Below are positions 24,016 to 38,500 of a stretch of DNA of 64,000 bases, in pieces. A program made the position numbers and the translations under genes. Under the pieces are notes generated by a model that searched no databases, was not told where the DNA came from, and worked only from the letters and a program-made list of their open reading frames with translations. The DNA comes from Nipponacmea schrenckii (taxonomy: Eukaryota; Mollusca; Gastropoda; Lottiidae): NCBI GenBank assembly GCA_030562195.1, contig JAUJPP010000007.1, positions 15,869,769 through 15,933,768 on the forward strand, in the 5' to 3' direction. Each line of letters opens with the position of its first letter. The first letter of the stretch is position 1.

Positions 24016-26292
24016 TTTTTTATAAGGATTCTATTATATACATGACAGCAGGTATAATTTAGTCAAAAAAAAAACAAAAAAGAACAACATTAAAATTATT
24101 CAATGAAATATCAATGAGAAAAACTACCAAATTTGTTGAGGGAGGGGCTCGAAAATTTGAAATTTTTTAAAAAAAAATTACCGTTATTTTTTGAGCCATA
24201 TGATTGCAGATAGGTCTACTTTAAATTTCTGCACTTTTCTCACAGTACAGGTCGTAAGGTTAAATATTATACTTAACAACATTATGCAGTATCGGATTAA
24301 CATTATTAGTACACCGTGACAGAAGTAATCGTCATGACATAACCTGTATCACAAATTATTGACCCAACGTGACTTCTTGGCTTTTTGAGCACAATTATAA
24401 TGTACTTTAGGCAGTTTAAAGGAAAAAGTCCTTGGCCTATAATTGGGAGAAATTGATTTACAATAGGATGTAAACCGTTATCTATTCAAACTATTCTATC
24501 ACCTTTCAAGAGATTCTGTAGCAGAATCCTTAATTGTGATGTGGATGTAGTTCTATAATGCACTCTCTTTTACCCCAGAAATCTTCTACGTAACATGTCA
24601 ACAAAAAATGATAGATTTATTTCAACTTGGACAAACTGATTGCATGTGATTTAGAAAATTTATATACTGTCAAAATTATTGTAAAAGATTTCTCAGGTGT
24701 TATTACGAGATTCTATGAAATAAGGTTATTATTTCACAAAACAATTCACAATGAAACGATAAAACCTATTCATTACGTAATAACAAACTACCTCAGTAAC
24801 CTAGTTGACAACGTTGTTAGATATCCGCATAAGCAAATAATAAAGATGCATTTATTGTCGATTCGCGTTTCAGTTCACTCTCTGTTGACTTTTAACTTCA
24901 ATAGCATTAACCCTCCAGAATAAGCCGGGTAATTCTGTCGATTCAATTGAACCTCGTGTAGTTTGCAGTCCGACTCTCTACAGCCTCTAAATTGTTAAAT
25001 TTTTAACTTAAATTAATTAAACATACTTAAGCTTAATGTATCTGGAGTAGCGAGTTGATAATTTTCATGGATTTTCTTAGCTTGTCTTTTTTTTTTACGA
25101 CGTCTTCATGCGGTTCTGATAATGAAAATTAGGCTGAATTATAGGCAGGCAAACATTGTGTTTAAGGAAATTATTATTCTTATGATATCCAGAAGAAGGT
25201 TAATACACTATGATCGATCGAAAAATTAGATTAAATATAGCATTTGAGCAAGCTGTTCGTCAAATTCGAAGGTTAGACGAAAACACCATGACGACAGACT
25301 TCCAAAGGTCAGAAGTGACTCTTCAAGGATCGTCAATCTCTTTTTTGTATGGTCATTTCCAAAATCCTTGATCCATTGCAATACCCCTCGCTTCCCCTTG
25401 ATTACATTCTCACCCCCTACCAACCACTAAATTGAATTTTCTTTTAAAAGCTGTTATTTTTTCAGTAAGCGTCTAATGACGGTTTTCTTTACTTAACTCT
25501 GTGGACGCGAACAAAATGTTTATTCCGAAAAGACACAGAATTATACACCTATCTTTCGCGTCACAAATATTACTATGCTGTAGATGGGACAAATTTGCTC
25601 TGAAAGAATTGAGGGAAAGATAATCGAGACTAATTCGTAGATATTATTGTCTTGACATCAGATTCAATTTCCTGTAAATTGGTCAAGTCTTTAGCACCAA
25701 GGAATATAACGCCAAAAACTAAACTACGACTGGAAACCTGTCTATTGAAATTAGTCCACGTGACCCAATAACCAATATACATATATTAGACATAATTAAT
25801 TTTTAGTGGTAAAGACACGTGGAAATATCATATTCTTCCTATAACTACCGACGTTTAAAGGGTTTGGATGACGTTAACGTCGTCTTCGAGCTGAAATTGG
25901 TATTACAGCAGGTAGTTGCTTATAGTCGTGGTAATCGGTAGTAGATGCTGGTCCAAGTACATGGTTTGGTACACGGTCGGTCGGTCACTAAAATCAATTT
26001 CAAATTAATTGTTGTTCAATCAGAATACTGTATTTCTTAAAATCCTGATTGTATTTAAGTTAAGTTTTTGGGAATAAGACCCAAGGTCTCACAAAAGGAA
26101 ATCGCAAAGTGAAGAGTATTGCCAATATATATGCAGAAAGGTAGGAAGTTAAAATATTCTGGCTATTAGGACCAATGATATAAGCACTTTAGATAAGAAC
26201 GGAGTATTTGGGATTAACTACCGACGACTCGTTCGTACTTCAGCATTGGCCAAGATTTCATCCCATATTCTGGTTTGAACAACACACGTCAG

Positions 26293-26325
26293 AAGGTCAC
26301 AATTCGTCATGAGGTCATGTGACCC
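26293..26325. promoter_or_regulatory. cluster of three AGGTCA-type half-sites upstream of P450
   Basis: AGGTCA at 26294-26299 and 26312-26317, the latter followed by TG and TGACCC at 26320-26325, so the last two form an inverted pair. They lie 190-220 bases upstream of the P450 start codon. AGGTCA is the core half-site of many nuclear receptors, which commonly control P450 genes. The transcription start is unknown, so function is inference. Confidence 0.35.
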
Positions 26326-26515
26326 AAAAATGATAATGATATCAAAATTTTGATAACGGTTGATATTTAACAAAGAAATCATAATCAATTTTCATTATCA
26401 CCTATTTTATCTTTTCCATCATAGACACAATTAGTGCACTTTTTAGAAGTGTTTGAACAGTCTGTTGAAGGCAAACACAGTGCATAAAAGATAATCTTGG
26501 AATACACTTTTAAAG

Positions 26516-29500
26516 ATGTTCATTACGGTTTTTCTTTGCAGCTTCCTACTGATCCTATTTGTACGCTTTTATTTGTAAGTATCAATAATTTAAATTCACG
26601 TAACCGTGTGTGTGTTTGATGTACGGAAATCTATTTAGACTATATTGTGGATGTTGAAAGGTTGTGAAACCATTTACATGTCGTACACTCTACCGTTCTG
26701 CACTCCATATAGGGCTACTAAAGGACAATGAACATTTGAAATTTTACCAGGATAGCGACACTGATTTCCTAGGGTACGTGTCAAAAGAATTTGTACTTTA
26801 TCGCAGTAAACAATATTACGACGAAATTTGCTACCGGGGCGTACCTTACCATTTTATAACATGTATTTGTCATTTAAAACTATTTACAGAGAGGTCGGGT
26901 TGCCAATGTCTTTTGATAATATTTTGTACAAAATAATGGGCAATATAAATATAAATGTCAATGCAATGTATTCGCTGCTCCAGTAGAAAATAAATAAGAA
27001 GAATAAATATTTTCCATATAGGAATAGAAAAGAAACGACCAGAAAGTACGTTAGTGATCATAATTTTACTCGTATTGACTTGTTCAATCAATAAAATGTC
27101 CTCCAACTTCCGAGCATAACTTAAATCTCATTATTCAACTTAAAGGGGCATTCTGTCGAGTGTTCTTTTATTAATATTTTTTGCTGAAAGCTAGCGAAAG
27201 TTGTTCCTTAATTCTGCCTGTTTGAGCTAAAAATAATTCTCAACCTTTAATTTTTAGACGCCAAAACTATCCTCAAAGTTTACGTTAACGTTACGCAAAT
27301 ATTTTAGGTTATCATGCATACTGTCTGCTTAAACATACCTAGCTTCGTCCGAATTGAAAATTTTTTTATCAGGTTGTTACGGTTAACAAGGCGGATTTAA
27401 TTCGGCCTGGTCGAAGATCAAAGTTAAATAGTTCTGTCAAGTTCAGTAACTCTGAAAACCTCAATCAACGCTTCATTATCTTTAAAATCAATTTCTACAC
27501 GTGGCTTGTAGTAAAATTATATGCAACTGTTGCTCCAGAAAATCATAATATATCAGGCATATACAAATTGGTCCCTGGTTCCCGATCTCAGGTGTTTTCA
27601 CATCCAGAGCGTGAAACTTGGGTATCAAGGGGGTGTGATCAACCGTTGTAGGATGAATATGTCTTCGTTGCTCTACTGATGTAGTAATAATTTCTAATAG
27701 GGATAATATTCTAATTAGATTTTACAATTTAAAACATTTTGGCGGTGTGAGGATATCAAATGATTGTCCTGAGGGGTGATAAAGGTTAGTAACCACTGAT
27801 ATACGCCTACAAATGATTCCATGTAAGCTCAACTAGATCGACAATCGAACGAATTGATCATGTCGCCGGATGCGTGATATCCTGCTATCCGAGGTCACTT
27901 AGAATGGGATCAAATCGGTGTAACATACAGCCACGTTTGTTTTTTGAAACTAAGTTCGCAATCGTTGATCTAGATAAAAGAAAGTCGACTATCTCTTATC
28001 TTTATCACAATTGGTATTTATTTTTCGAGGTTACTGATCTTTATCAAAATTATTAAAAGCCATAGAGTAATTGCTTACATACTGATCAGAATGCCAAAAA
28101 GAAACCCATTATTATGATTCTGATTATAGTCGATGCAGGCGATTTGCAACGGTCTGTCAACACCTGAGTATTCAGTGAATGTTGATAGCTGAGCACCAGT
28201 TGCCTTAACTCTCCTTTCTTGTATAAACTTACTCCTCCAGAATATGTGCCTATGCATTCAATCACACATGATAGCAGTATATGGATACTTCGTTTGAAAC
28301 TGCGTTTCACTAAGTTCCACATCGACGTATCTGATAAGATGCGCACCCTTACTAATAACATTGACATTGACTATGTTTTAAATGTATCCAACCATCACCA
28401 ACATGGAGAATGAAACAACCAATATTTCTGGATACGTCATAGTCTACCAGTTCAACTGTCAACGGAAATGCTTGCGTTTTTTCTTAAATGACTTTTGGAA
28501 GCGTCCCGACAGCAAGTTAGAAAACTAAAAGAAAAATGTTTTTCAGAGATCGAAAGAAAGGACAGAGAATATTTCAAGAAATTGGAATTACAGGACCAAC
28601 TCCTAACTTCCTTTTTGGGAATTTGTTAGATTTATGGGGTAAGAAGGTAAGCTTAAATCATATTTTATAACCTAGGTTACTGGTATGCGTTTTTATTATT
28701 GCGTTTTTATCGTAATATTAAATTAATTCTTAAATAAATCCAACGCAGTAAACAGCAATTTCCTTTGATCTTTTCGTTGTATAAACGAGTGGACTGGGCA
28801 AAGTCGTTGTATAAATCGTTTAAATCGAAAATAAAGCACGATTTACTTAAACGTAAAGAGTTGTCTGCGCCTAGCACCCCTTAGCCATAGTCTCACCTTC
28901 AACACGTGCTACAAGTCAAGATAAATTGTATTTATATTTACGGGCTCATGAAAACTGTGCTATAAATATTACAAGATATGTGCATAAAGAAATGAGAGTG
29001 ATAAATCCAATATTATGACGTGAGTTGCCACTATCCTTGATTATATACGTGTCAAGGGCTCATCTCATATATCGTCATACTGTCCTATCAAGATATCTAA
29101 CTTTTTAACTCAAATCAAGGACATCAATGAAATCAAAGCTCAAGCTCAAATTCAAGGTTCTCGCTATCTAAACTTTAATAACAAATAGCAATGAAAATGT
29201 AGTTTCGTTTTTTAGGGATTTCATGACATGTACCAGATTTGGACCAAAATGTATGGCAAGATATTTGGGTAAATATATTTTTTTTTTATTTAATATCGGT
29301 TTTTTGGGCCTTTTTTTTACTAGAACGTGGTGCTTGTGTCCGTATATAAACGTTTGTTTGAGATATTATTTTTTCTAGTTTTCCAATATTTTTTTTTTCA
29401 GATATTTTGAAGGCCCTTCTCCTATTTTAGTTACTTCTGACCCAGATTTTATCCAAGAAGTATTTGTTAAACAATTCCAACGTTTCCATGCTCGAAAGGT

Positions 29501-32500
29501 TGGTTCGACAATTATTCTGCAATTATATGCTCCTTTATCCGTAATATTTCTTATAGATTTCACCTACTATAATGAACAAATTGCCGATATGAATTATGTT
29601 CATCAACTTCCATTTTCAATTTAGATGAACTTGCCTTAATTTTGTCTTACTTAAACAATTCAGGTTGGTTGGTTGATAGATAAAAAGTTAACGTCCGCTT
29701 CCAATTAAGGCTGACCATTTCTATTACAGGTTTGGCCAGTCCAAGCCGACCCAGAGAAAGATGAACGTGTCCATATGTTTTTTGCCATGGGTGACAGATG
29801 GAGAAGACTAAGATCGGTTGTTAGTCCCGCCTTTAGCTCCAAAAAAATGAAAGAGGTTTGCGTTAATGAATTATTGATTCCACCGTCTCCATCTAGCCAG
29901 TATGACTGTGGCACGATAACAGTTAACCACCATTGATCTTATTCCTGGAAATATTTTGATCAAATTTGGAAGTTGTCAATGTAAATTTCTAACTTTTCAG
30001 AAAAAAAAATTGTCTTCTGTTGAAAATAGGGCCATCCGGAAGCACAACTGCGGTTAATAAAACCCCCTTGAATTTCGTCAAACGAAAAGTGTTATTATTT
30101 AAGAAGAAAACAATAATCATATTCCTTGTGGAGTATCGGGTACTTAATAAATTCAATGATTTATTTCATATCTTCTGATGAGCATACAGGTCTGCAAAAA
30201 TTTCCAGAGCACGGAATATGGACAAAATATAGCCACATTTGTTCCCGGAAATGCGTTCAATTTTTAGTTCATGAACATTCTAGAAGACATTATTTTTGAA
30301 TGAATCTTGTTGAATTGTTAAGTATCAGCCAAGCAACACGATTGTATATCATTACCCGAATTTCAATCATGAATTCTTATTTAAATTAAGCTGTTAATAA
30401 CCCTGTTGATTGGTAAGGTATGTCTTATTTTCCAGTGATTGTCTTATATTTGTTTTATAGATGTCACCAGAGATACATAAAACGATTGATGGTTTATTGA
30501 ACACTATAGCAGAAAATAATGGCAAGTCGATGGATTTTCTGAGGTAAACTTAAGTAAGGATATCGAAATGTATTTGAGAGATTACCGAAAATAGAGCCTT
30601 AAAATCCATGTGTGTGAAATGGGGGCGTATATTGTCGTCACCCTTGTCCGTCCGTCCGTCGGTCCGCCCGTCCGTCCGTCTGTCCACAATTTCACGTAAA
30701 CACTATACAAGGTGCAATTCTTGACAGATTTTGCTGAAACTTAAAATGAGTGTTTATGATCACACAAGGATGAACCCTATTAAAAATCAGCGAAATCAGA
30801 AAAAAATAACATTAGTTATTGCCCTTGTTCTTGAAAATGCGATCAATTTTAGCTCGTTAACACTCCTGAAAGAACAATTCTTAATGGATTTTGATGAAAC
30901 TTAGCTTGAGGATTGTTGTCACCCAAGGATGAACCCTATTGAAAATCAGTTAAAACGAAAAATATTTTTTTCGAGGCACAATTCTATACAGATTTTGATG
31001 AATTTTGTTAAAATTGTTTGTTATCAACCAAGAGTGAACCCTTTTGATAATCAAATACTGAAAAATATTTAATAAGTTATTTCCTTCATATTAGGTATAC
31101 TTCTTGACAGAATTTAATAAAACTTAGGAATATTGTACATTTATCATCCTAGAAAAGAAGAACATGTAAATGATTGAAGGTGGAATATTTAATTTTTTAT
31201 TCATAATCAATGCTGCCAGTGAGCCTATATTACCTTGCCTGGCAAGCTATCTTTAAATTTCAATACGACTCTGTATCAATGGATGTTTCTGCCTCCACGT
31301 ATATTTTTTCAGAATTTGGATTTCGAACTTAATATTTATCAGTTGAATTCGGTTATTCTTAAATATTTCAAGAAAATTACACTGTTACATCGTTTTGTGA
31401 TCTTGTAATTACCTCCTTATCTATCAAGTTGTATATTAAGAACATTATTAAAATCTCAACCAAACTTTGACTCGCATATTTATCTATAACATTGACCAGT
31501 TGTAAGGAATGTACCTCTTGTAATAATCTGAGGTTGGACTTAGTTTGGGTTTAGGCATATTTGATTGATTTCTAGTATTGCTAGTACTTCTGAAGACTAC
31601 TTACTTTTGCTCAAGACGCAAATCAACCCTCGAAAATTACGACCGTTAAACCTCTTGGCGTTGAAATTGTTCTGACTATCCATACTATTGGATGAATGGA
31701 TAGAACTTTTGAGATGACAGTAAAGTGTTTCATCTTTAGGAAGTAAACAAAAAAACCTAAAAACCAGATTAAACGGTAGTGATACAGTAATATCATCATT
31801 CCATTCATTTCAGTTTATTTCAAAGATTAACATTAGACGCTATAGTTCATTGTGCTTTTGGTTTGGATTCTCAAGCTGTTAATGACGATGCAGAACCAGT
31901 TTTGATACATAGTCGTGGTGTAATAGCCGATACCACCAAACAACCATTGTTGTATCTTTGTGGATGTAAGTTTCTTCTATTGGAAAAACTCATATTACCT
32001 TTATGGGATCATTATGGGTTTTTTTATCCTTATAATAGCAATGAATAATGCTAATAAGGGCATATACAGACAATTACATACATTCCGCTTGTGATCGTTT
32101 GTCAACCCCCTACCTAAATTTTTCAGTTACCGATACCGTATTGCAGAATTAACAGTATATTCTCTGCAGCATCCTGGTTAAACATTCAAAAAATGCAATA
32201 CATGTATAAGAGTACTGTACCAAATTTCTATCCTTGTGACTACAAAATACATTGTACATTAATGCATATTATTGGCAATATCAATGATTTAAATGGACCT
32301 TGAACCGATTCATCTATTAAATCCCCATGTGACTTTCTGGTTTCAAAATAGGGAGATAAGGTATCCAAGCGTCTAGATCAGCTATGTTTGAATTACTAAT
32401 TTTTCTGTTTGTTATTCCACATTTCTTATTCCAGTTATATTGCCGTCACTGCATTGGTTATGGATACGAATTTATAACTTTCTTCATTATATAAAATTCA

Positions 32501-35500
32501 ATCCTGTATTTTGGCTGGAAGAGAAGATGGAATCTGTAATAAAGTTTAGAAAAGAGGATAAAGAGGTGAGATATAGACTCTTCTGATGAGGTTTTATGCC
32601 TTGACATCATGATATGAACCGTTATCGATTAGAAATCCGTATCTACATTTTAGTATTGCATCTGTCCACAGGCTGTGAGCTCTTCGTCTTCAGAAATTGT
32701 TCAACAGCAACATTATTTGGTGTTCTCAATGCCTAGACGAAATAGTATTATGAAATGACGAGTGGTCATTTTTACTTTCAATTTGCGGATAATTCTGGAC
32801 CCAATTAAATTTAAAGAACTTTTGACAGTGAACTTTGAACTAATATTGATTAGCTTAGCTATGAACCCCCGTTTCTGAGACTCAGGTATAATTGGTCAAA
32901 CAATTTTCGAATCTGTCCTTTTAAAGTATTATGTCAAGCAGAACAACTCCAATTGGTTTTGAAATTGTAACCAATGCTTCCATTACTTCATTTTTAATTA
33001 CAGAGCAGAAAAACTGACTTAGTACAGTTATTGATAAATGCGAGAATGAAGAATATCAAGGACCCTATGTCAAATATTAATGGAAAACATTTGTCAGACC
33101 AGGTAATTACTTAGTCAATCTCCTACATCATAATTTGATACTGAATATACACTAATTAACGCCTCGTAATCTAAGTTCATCAAAATTAGAAGTTCAATAG
33201 ACAGTGACGTATTGCACGAAGCTTTAAAAAATAACGAGTGTCAGCAATTTGAAACAATATGATGAACAAATGTATTTATAGGATCAAACCAGTTGGTCGT
33301 CTGAAAAAATTGAATCTTGGTATGAACCAGGGCATTTCAATTCTTTGGCCACCCAGTAACCAATTTCTCGTTGATATGATGAGCGCCTCGCTAATGTCGA
33401 TTGGAATGGATGTATCAGTCGACCAGGGTACTTAAATACGACATTCATTATAATACTCCCTGGCACACAATAGGTTCCATGTACAGATTGACCAAATCAT
33501 CTGAAATAATGCATAAAGTTTAACGATTGAATAACAAAAAAAGAAAACACATTTTGTATATTTCGTTGCAATTTATTTCTTGTCGTTTGTGGTCTGAGGG
33601 ATTTTATGCACCACGTCTTTGGGTCAACAAATCATATTCAAGACATCATTTAAGGCATTTTTTTTTTCTAAATATAATATTATTTGTTTAAAATTGTGAT
33701 TGATCATCAAAATTATGACAATTGATGACATGATAAATACTTGAATGACCAGTAAAGTACCTTACAGAAAAAAGACTCGTTAGCATGTAATCAAAGTTGG
33801 TATTATTCTAGGAGATCGTTCAGCAAATGTTATTGTTTCTATTAGCTGGTTACGAAACAACTAGTACCTCGCTGTCCTATATATTTCACGAACTGGCAAA
33901 TAATTCAGACATACAAGATAAACTGAGATCAGAGATTATTCAACATTATCCCGAGGAGGTAAATTTATTCATCTTTGTATTCAGCAACGGGGATAGGACT
34001 TGGATTAGCTCAGATTCCATTGAGACAATTTTCAGACCCATGGGAGGAAAGTTAGACAGAACCATATCCTCGTCTATTGGACCAAATCCTGACCGATATA
34101 AAACAAATAATTTATTATTAATATTAATATTATAGTAAAGGTCCATATTGAAGATGTATTAAACATCATATTTGAACCATGAGATTAAGGTTGTGGAGCA
34201 GTCTAACTTAAATGAGACAAAAAGTGAATTTTGAATGCATAATTAATTGTCAGTTAGCGTCCATCAATGGTGAGACATATGCCTCATTTGAAAACATTGG
34301 TTTATCGAAAATAGCTTTATTCAAATGCTCATAATTTTATAAATTATCACGAGCAAACGTGCGAATATTTTACCGCGAAAAGAATATCGTTAAATACATG
34401 TGTATATTTCAGAACGATCAACCTACCTATGAAAATGTGCGATATCTAAATTATTTAGACTGGGTTGTCAAGGAAACATTGAGAAAATATCCCTTAGCAA
34501 GTGTGTAAGTATTTTGTTATATATGAACAGATACCGTATAGATTCTCAACTACCTTAAGGGTTAATTTCGAATGTCGTTGTGTCCAAAGGTAATAGACGA
34601 TGGCGTTCGTAACAAACCTATCCATCTTTCGTTTATCATTGAGTTCTGAAATGTCTTGTAAGCATACTGTGACTTAATGATTCATATAAACTGGTGAGAG
34701 GGGTATTAAATAGTTCACGGTAATAATAAAAAGGAATAGTATACCGAGGACTATTATGAATTCTGCTATGGCTTAGTCATTAGCGTCAGCTTCACAAATA
34801 TGTTCAGCCCAGGTCTGTAAGAGATTTGTTCTTTCGGATGTAGAATTGTGGCCAGAAAATGTATGGAAACGTGTGTAGTGAAAGGAATAACGATACCAAA
34901 AGGAATGGTAATACAGGCAGATTTATGGTCACTTCATAGAGATAACGACTTGTGGGGAGAGGGTGATATGGAACTCTTCAATCCAGAAAGGTATGATTGT
35001 CTTATCCTGACCTTCGGCGATATATACTTAAGCAATACTACCAGTAAAAACGACATTGATTAAAGACATAAATATTTATTTGCCAGAGCTGAACTTCAGT
35101 ATTCGTGCCTCCTAAAAAAAAATAGTAAAAATGTGCAGTGAATCTAAGGGATCAATTTACAGGATCTCACTCGAAATATGTACATGTATATGAAATTATA
35201 TTGATTACTTAAGTCTGAGAGAATTTCTCTTTTTGTTCACAAAATACAAAATCAGAGATCATTGGTTTCTTAATATTAATCAGATCGTGTATCAAATTTC
35301 TTAGCCAGGTGAACACGTTGGTTCGTATATATTATATAGATACCGTAATTAAAGATTTTTGTTCTTGTAGATTCTCTCCGGACAATGCATCCAAGCTTCA
35401 CCCCTGTGCTTGGTGTCCGTTTGGAGCAGGGCCAAGAATGTGTGCTGGGTTGCGATTTGCTGTTCTTGAAATAAAAATGACTTTAGCGGTACTTCTTAAA

Positions 35501-35620
35501 ACATTCCGATTCACACCAGCAAGTGACCATCATTTGGAATTGATTGAAGGTGCTACAATATCACCAAAATACGGAGTTCGGTTGAATGCAGACCTTATGG
35601 TGTCTCCAAACGATTCCTGA
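26516..35620 (+). CDS. cytochrome P450, CYP3-clan type, 13 exons, 511 aa
   Basis: Exons: 26516-26574, 28547-28646, 29216-29268, 29402-29498, 29730-29855, 30461-30543, 31814-31965, 32435-32565, 33004-33102, 33812-33958, 34413-34504, 34844-34990, 35371-35620. All introns are GT..AG and in phase; 1536 nt sum. It is a haem monooxygenase expected at the ER membrane. Residues 1-20 form a hydrophobic signal anchor. A proline/glycine hinge follows (TGPTPNFLFGN). The C-helix has WRRLR (127-131), the I-helix AGYETTS (312-318), the K-helix ETLR (370-373), then the PERF motif (427-430). The haem loop is PFGAGPRMCAG with the axial cysteine at 453. No catalytic motif is missing. The AGYETT I-helix, FQRLTLDAI segment and overall layout fit clan 3 (CYP3A / thromboxane-synthase-like); subfamily and substrate cannot be told. 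The long first intron and intron 6 hold repeats. Confidence 0.95.
29655..29706 (-). repeat. short dispersed repeat, reverse, in P450 intron 4
   Basis: AAAAGTTAACGTCCGCTTCC preceded by GGTTGGTTGGTTGATAG is the reverse complement of the family at 3095, 17050 and 49690, simple tail included. It ends about 25 bases before the exon-5 acceptor. Confidence 0.5.
30622..31262. repeat. CCGTCC-bearing dispersed repeat in P450 intron 6
   Basis: It starts GGGGGCGTATATTGTCGTCA, passes a (CCGTCCGT)n run at about 30648-30690, then shows three related blocks (GATTTTGCTGAAACTTAAAA / GATTTTGATGAAACTTAGCT / GATTTTGATGAATTTTG), each followed by AAGGATGAACCCTATT-like text. It ends TACCTTGCCTGGCAAGCTAT. The block period is about 150-200 bp. 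Fragments recur at 2685-2915 and 12340-12660. Such repeats are common in marine invertebrate genomes; there is no coding potential. Confidence 0.65.
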
Positions 35621-36520
35621 AAACTTTCACTAGAGACTCCTTTAGAGCAGTCTTTACAGATATAGCTGAGGTGCGGATAGCATAATACTGCAATGCGTAA
35701 GAAAATAACACTTAGAGTGGGTTAGATCTGATTTTTCAGTGCACAATACGGGTTGAATATGACAGTTTGGATATTTGAACGTTTTGTGATTTGTACACAA
35801 AAAAATTAGAAAGATGATACCTGATAAACACTTTACAAATAATAAGCGAATTGCTGTACGTGAACTGGTAACATAAATTAAACGTGGAGTTAGTAAATAT
35901 GGACTGGACTTGAATGGTAACATAAATAAAACGTGGAACTGGTATATAGGGACTGGACTGGTAACGATTGAAAACGATATTGATTTTTAACGATGTGTAT
36001 TGGTAATATTCAACTGGTGATAATTGATACATAGTGTGTTAAACTGTTGGTAATATATATAAATATTGGATAAACTGGTAAAAAGTTAAACATTATATGA
36101 GAATAAAGATATGAACTGGTAAAAGTATAAAAATTGCGTGAGTTCAAAAATATAAACACCATGTGAGTTAAAAGAAAATACGAACACTGTGTGAGTTAAT
36201 ACATATGAACTGATAATATAGATATAAACATTGTGTGAGTTAATATATATATATGAACTGAATATATATAATATAAATATTGTGTGAACTGGTACAATTT
36301 TACATTAAGACTGTGTGAGTTAATGAACAGGTAACATATTATAGTGTAGATTATTACATAACTAAATGGTGTCAAAATCTAGTATCTATCAAGTAAATCT
36401 CAGACAATCTAATCAAATCAATCGTCATAGATGTTTTTTTCTTATTTCCAGGCCTACAAAACAAATGGCTTAATTTAATACGGGTTTATACGAGATACAA
36501 TGATACAAATACTGGATGAG
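35621..36520. repeat. P450 3' flank with decayed tandem repeats
   Basis: After the stop at 35620 the sequence becomes repetitive from about 35840: variants of GAACTGGTAACATAAAT, then GTGTGAGTTAA units of irregular length, grading into the regular 44-bp array. An AATAAA at 35925-35930 could serve polyadenylation of the P450 transcript, about 305 bases past the stop. Confidence 0.6.
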
Positions 36521-38500
36521 TTAAAACAAAAGCACCGTGTGAGTTAAAGAATATGAACTGATAATATAGATATAAACACTGTGTGAGTTAAAGAATATGG
36601 ACTGATAATATAGATATAAACACTGTGTGAGTTAAAGAATATGAACTGATAATATAGATATAAACATTGTGTGAGTTAAAGAATATGGACTGATAATATA
36701 GATATAAACATTGTGTGAGTTAAAGAACATGAACTGATAATATAGATATAAACATTGTGTGAGTTAAAGAATATGAACTGATAATATAGATATAAACATT
36801 GTGCGAGTTAAAGAATATGAACTGATAATATAGATATAAACATTGTGTAGTTAAAGAATATGGACTGATAATATAGATATAAAATTGTGTGAGTTAAAGA
36901 ATATGAACTGATAATATAGATATAAACATTGTGTGAGTTAAAGAATATGAACTGATAATATAGATATAAACATTGTGTGAGTTAAAGAATATGAACTGAT
37001 AATATAGATATAAACATTGTGTAGTTAAAGAATATGGACTGATAATATAGATATAAACATTGTGTGAGTTAAATTAATTTATGAACTGTGTGAGTTAAAG
37101 AATATGGACTGTATAATATAGATATAAACATTGTGTGAGTTAAGAATATGGACTGATAATATAGATATAAACATTCAAATGTGTGGTCAAAATTATAACT
37201 ATAATAAACGCATGACTAAACTAGTCAGAATATGAACATGTTTTGATAATATGCATTAATTTTCGGTTTTAGTTAAAGAATATACTGTATTAATAAAAAA
37301 CATGTGTGAGTTAAAGAATATGAACTGATAATATAGATATAAACATCTGTGTGAGTTAAAGAAATGACTGATAATATAGATATAAACATTGTGTGAGTTA
37401 AAGAATATGAACTGATAATATAGATATAAACATTGTGTAGTTAAAGAATATGAACTGATAATATAGATATAAACATTGTGTAGTTAAAGAATATGGACTG
37501 ATAATATGATATAAACATTGTGTTAGTTAAAGAATATGGACTGATAATATAGATATAAACATTGTGTGAGTTCAAAGAATATGAACTGATAATATAGATA
37601 TAAACATTGTGTGAGTTAAAGAATATGAACTGATAATATAGATATAAACATTGTGTGAGTTAAAGAAATGAACTGATAACATAGATATAAACATTGTGTG
37701 AGTTAAAGAATATGAACTGATAATATAGATATAAACATTGTGGAGTTAAAGAATATGAACTGATAATATAGATATAAACATTGTGCGAGTTAAAGAATAT
37801 GGACTGATAATATAGATATAAACATTGTGCGAGTTAAAGAATATGGACTGATAATATAGATATAAACATTGTGTGAGTTAAAGAATATGAACTGATAATA
37901 TAGATATAAACATTGTGTGAGTTAAAGAATATGAACTGATAATATAGATATAAACATTGTGTGAGTTAAAGAATATGAACTGATAATATAGATATAAACA
38001 TTGTGTGAGTTAAAGAATATGAACTGATAATATAGATATAAACATTGTGTGAGTTAAAGAATATGGACTGATAATATAGATATAAACATTGTGTGAGTTA
38101 AAGAATATGAACTGATAATATAGATATAAACATTGTGTGAGTTAAAGAATATGAACTGATAATATAGATATAAACATTGTGTGAGTTAAAGAATATGGAC
38201 TGATAATATAGATATAAACATTGTGTGAGTTAAAGAATATGAACTGATAATATAGATATAAACATTGTGTGAGTTAAAGAATATGGACTGATAATATAGA
38301 TATAAACATTGTGTGAGTTAAAGAATATGGACTGATAATATAGATATAAACATTGTGTGAGTTAAAGAATATGGACTGATAATATAGATATAAACATTGT
38401 GTGAGTTAAAGAATATGGACTGATAATATAGATATAAACATTGTGTGAGTTAAAGAATATGGACTGATAATGTGGATATGAACATTGTGTATAAGATACT
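36521..38500. repeat. 44-bp satellite array (about 42 units) with one foreign interruption
   Basis: The unit is GAATATGAACTGATAATATA then gatataaacattgtgtgagttaaa, 44 bp. A recurring A/G variant gives aaC/gaC in 'tatGAAC/tatGGAC'. Short-unit variants (gtgtagttaaag) recur, so they are probably real unit types rather than random errors. The array is most uniform from 37800 to 38460. At about 37160-37310 it is interrupted by non-array sequence that resembles 39075-39200 downstream. Confidence 0.97.

Larger units (their letters stand above)
23201..26515. other. intergenic stretch between transporter and P450
   Basis: No coding region can be supported. It contains a reverse SINE copy (about 23240-23480: TTTTACGTTCTACTTTTCTG, then CACCTAATGGGCTAATGAGA), a MITE copy (23824-24015) and, close to the P450 start, clustered AGGTCA half-sites (26293-26325). 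The rest is AT-rich. Confidence 0.5.

Noticed and set aside
31814..31825. Alternative acceptor for P450 exon 7 twelve bases downstream (TTTCAAAG)
   Set aside because: The CAG at 31811-31813 has the better pyrimidine context and adds LFQR, which fits the family's pattern before LTLDAI. Both keep the frame.
33827..34135. Stand-alone small gene reading through P450 exon 10
   Set aside because: It is exon 10 plus read-through into the intron after a good GTAAAT donor.
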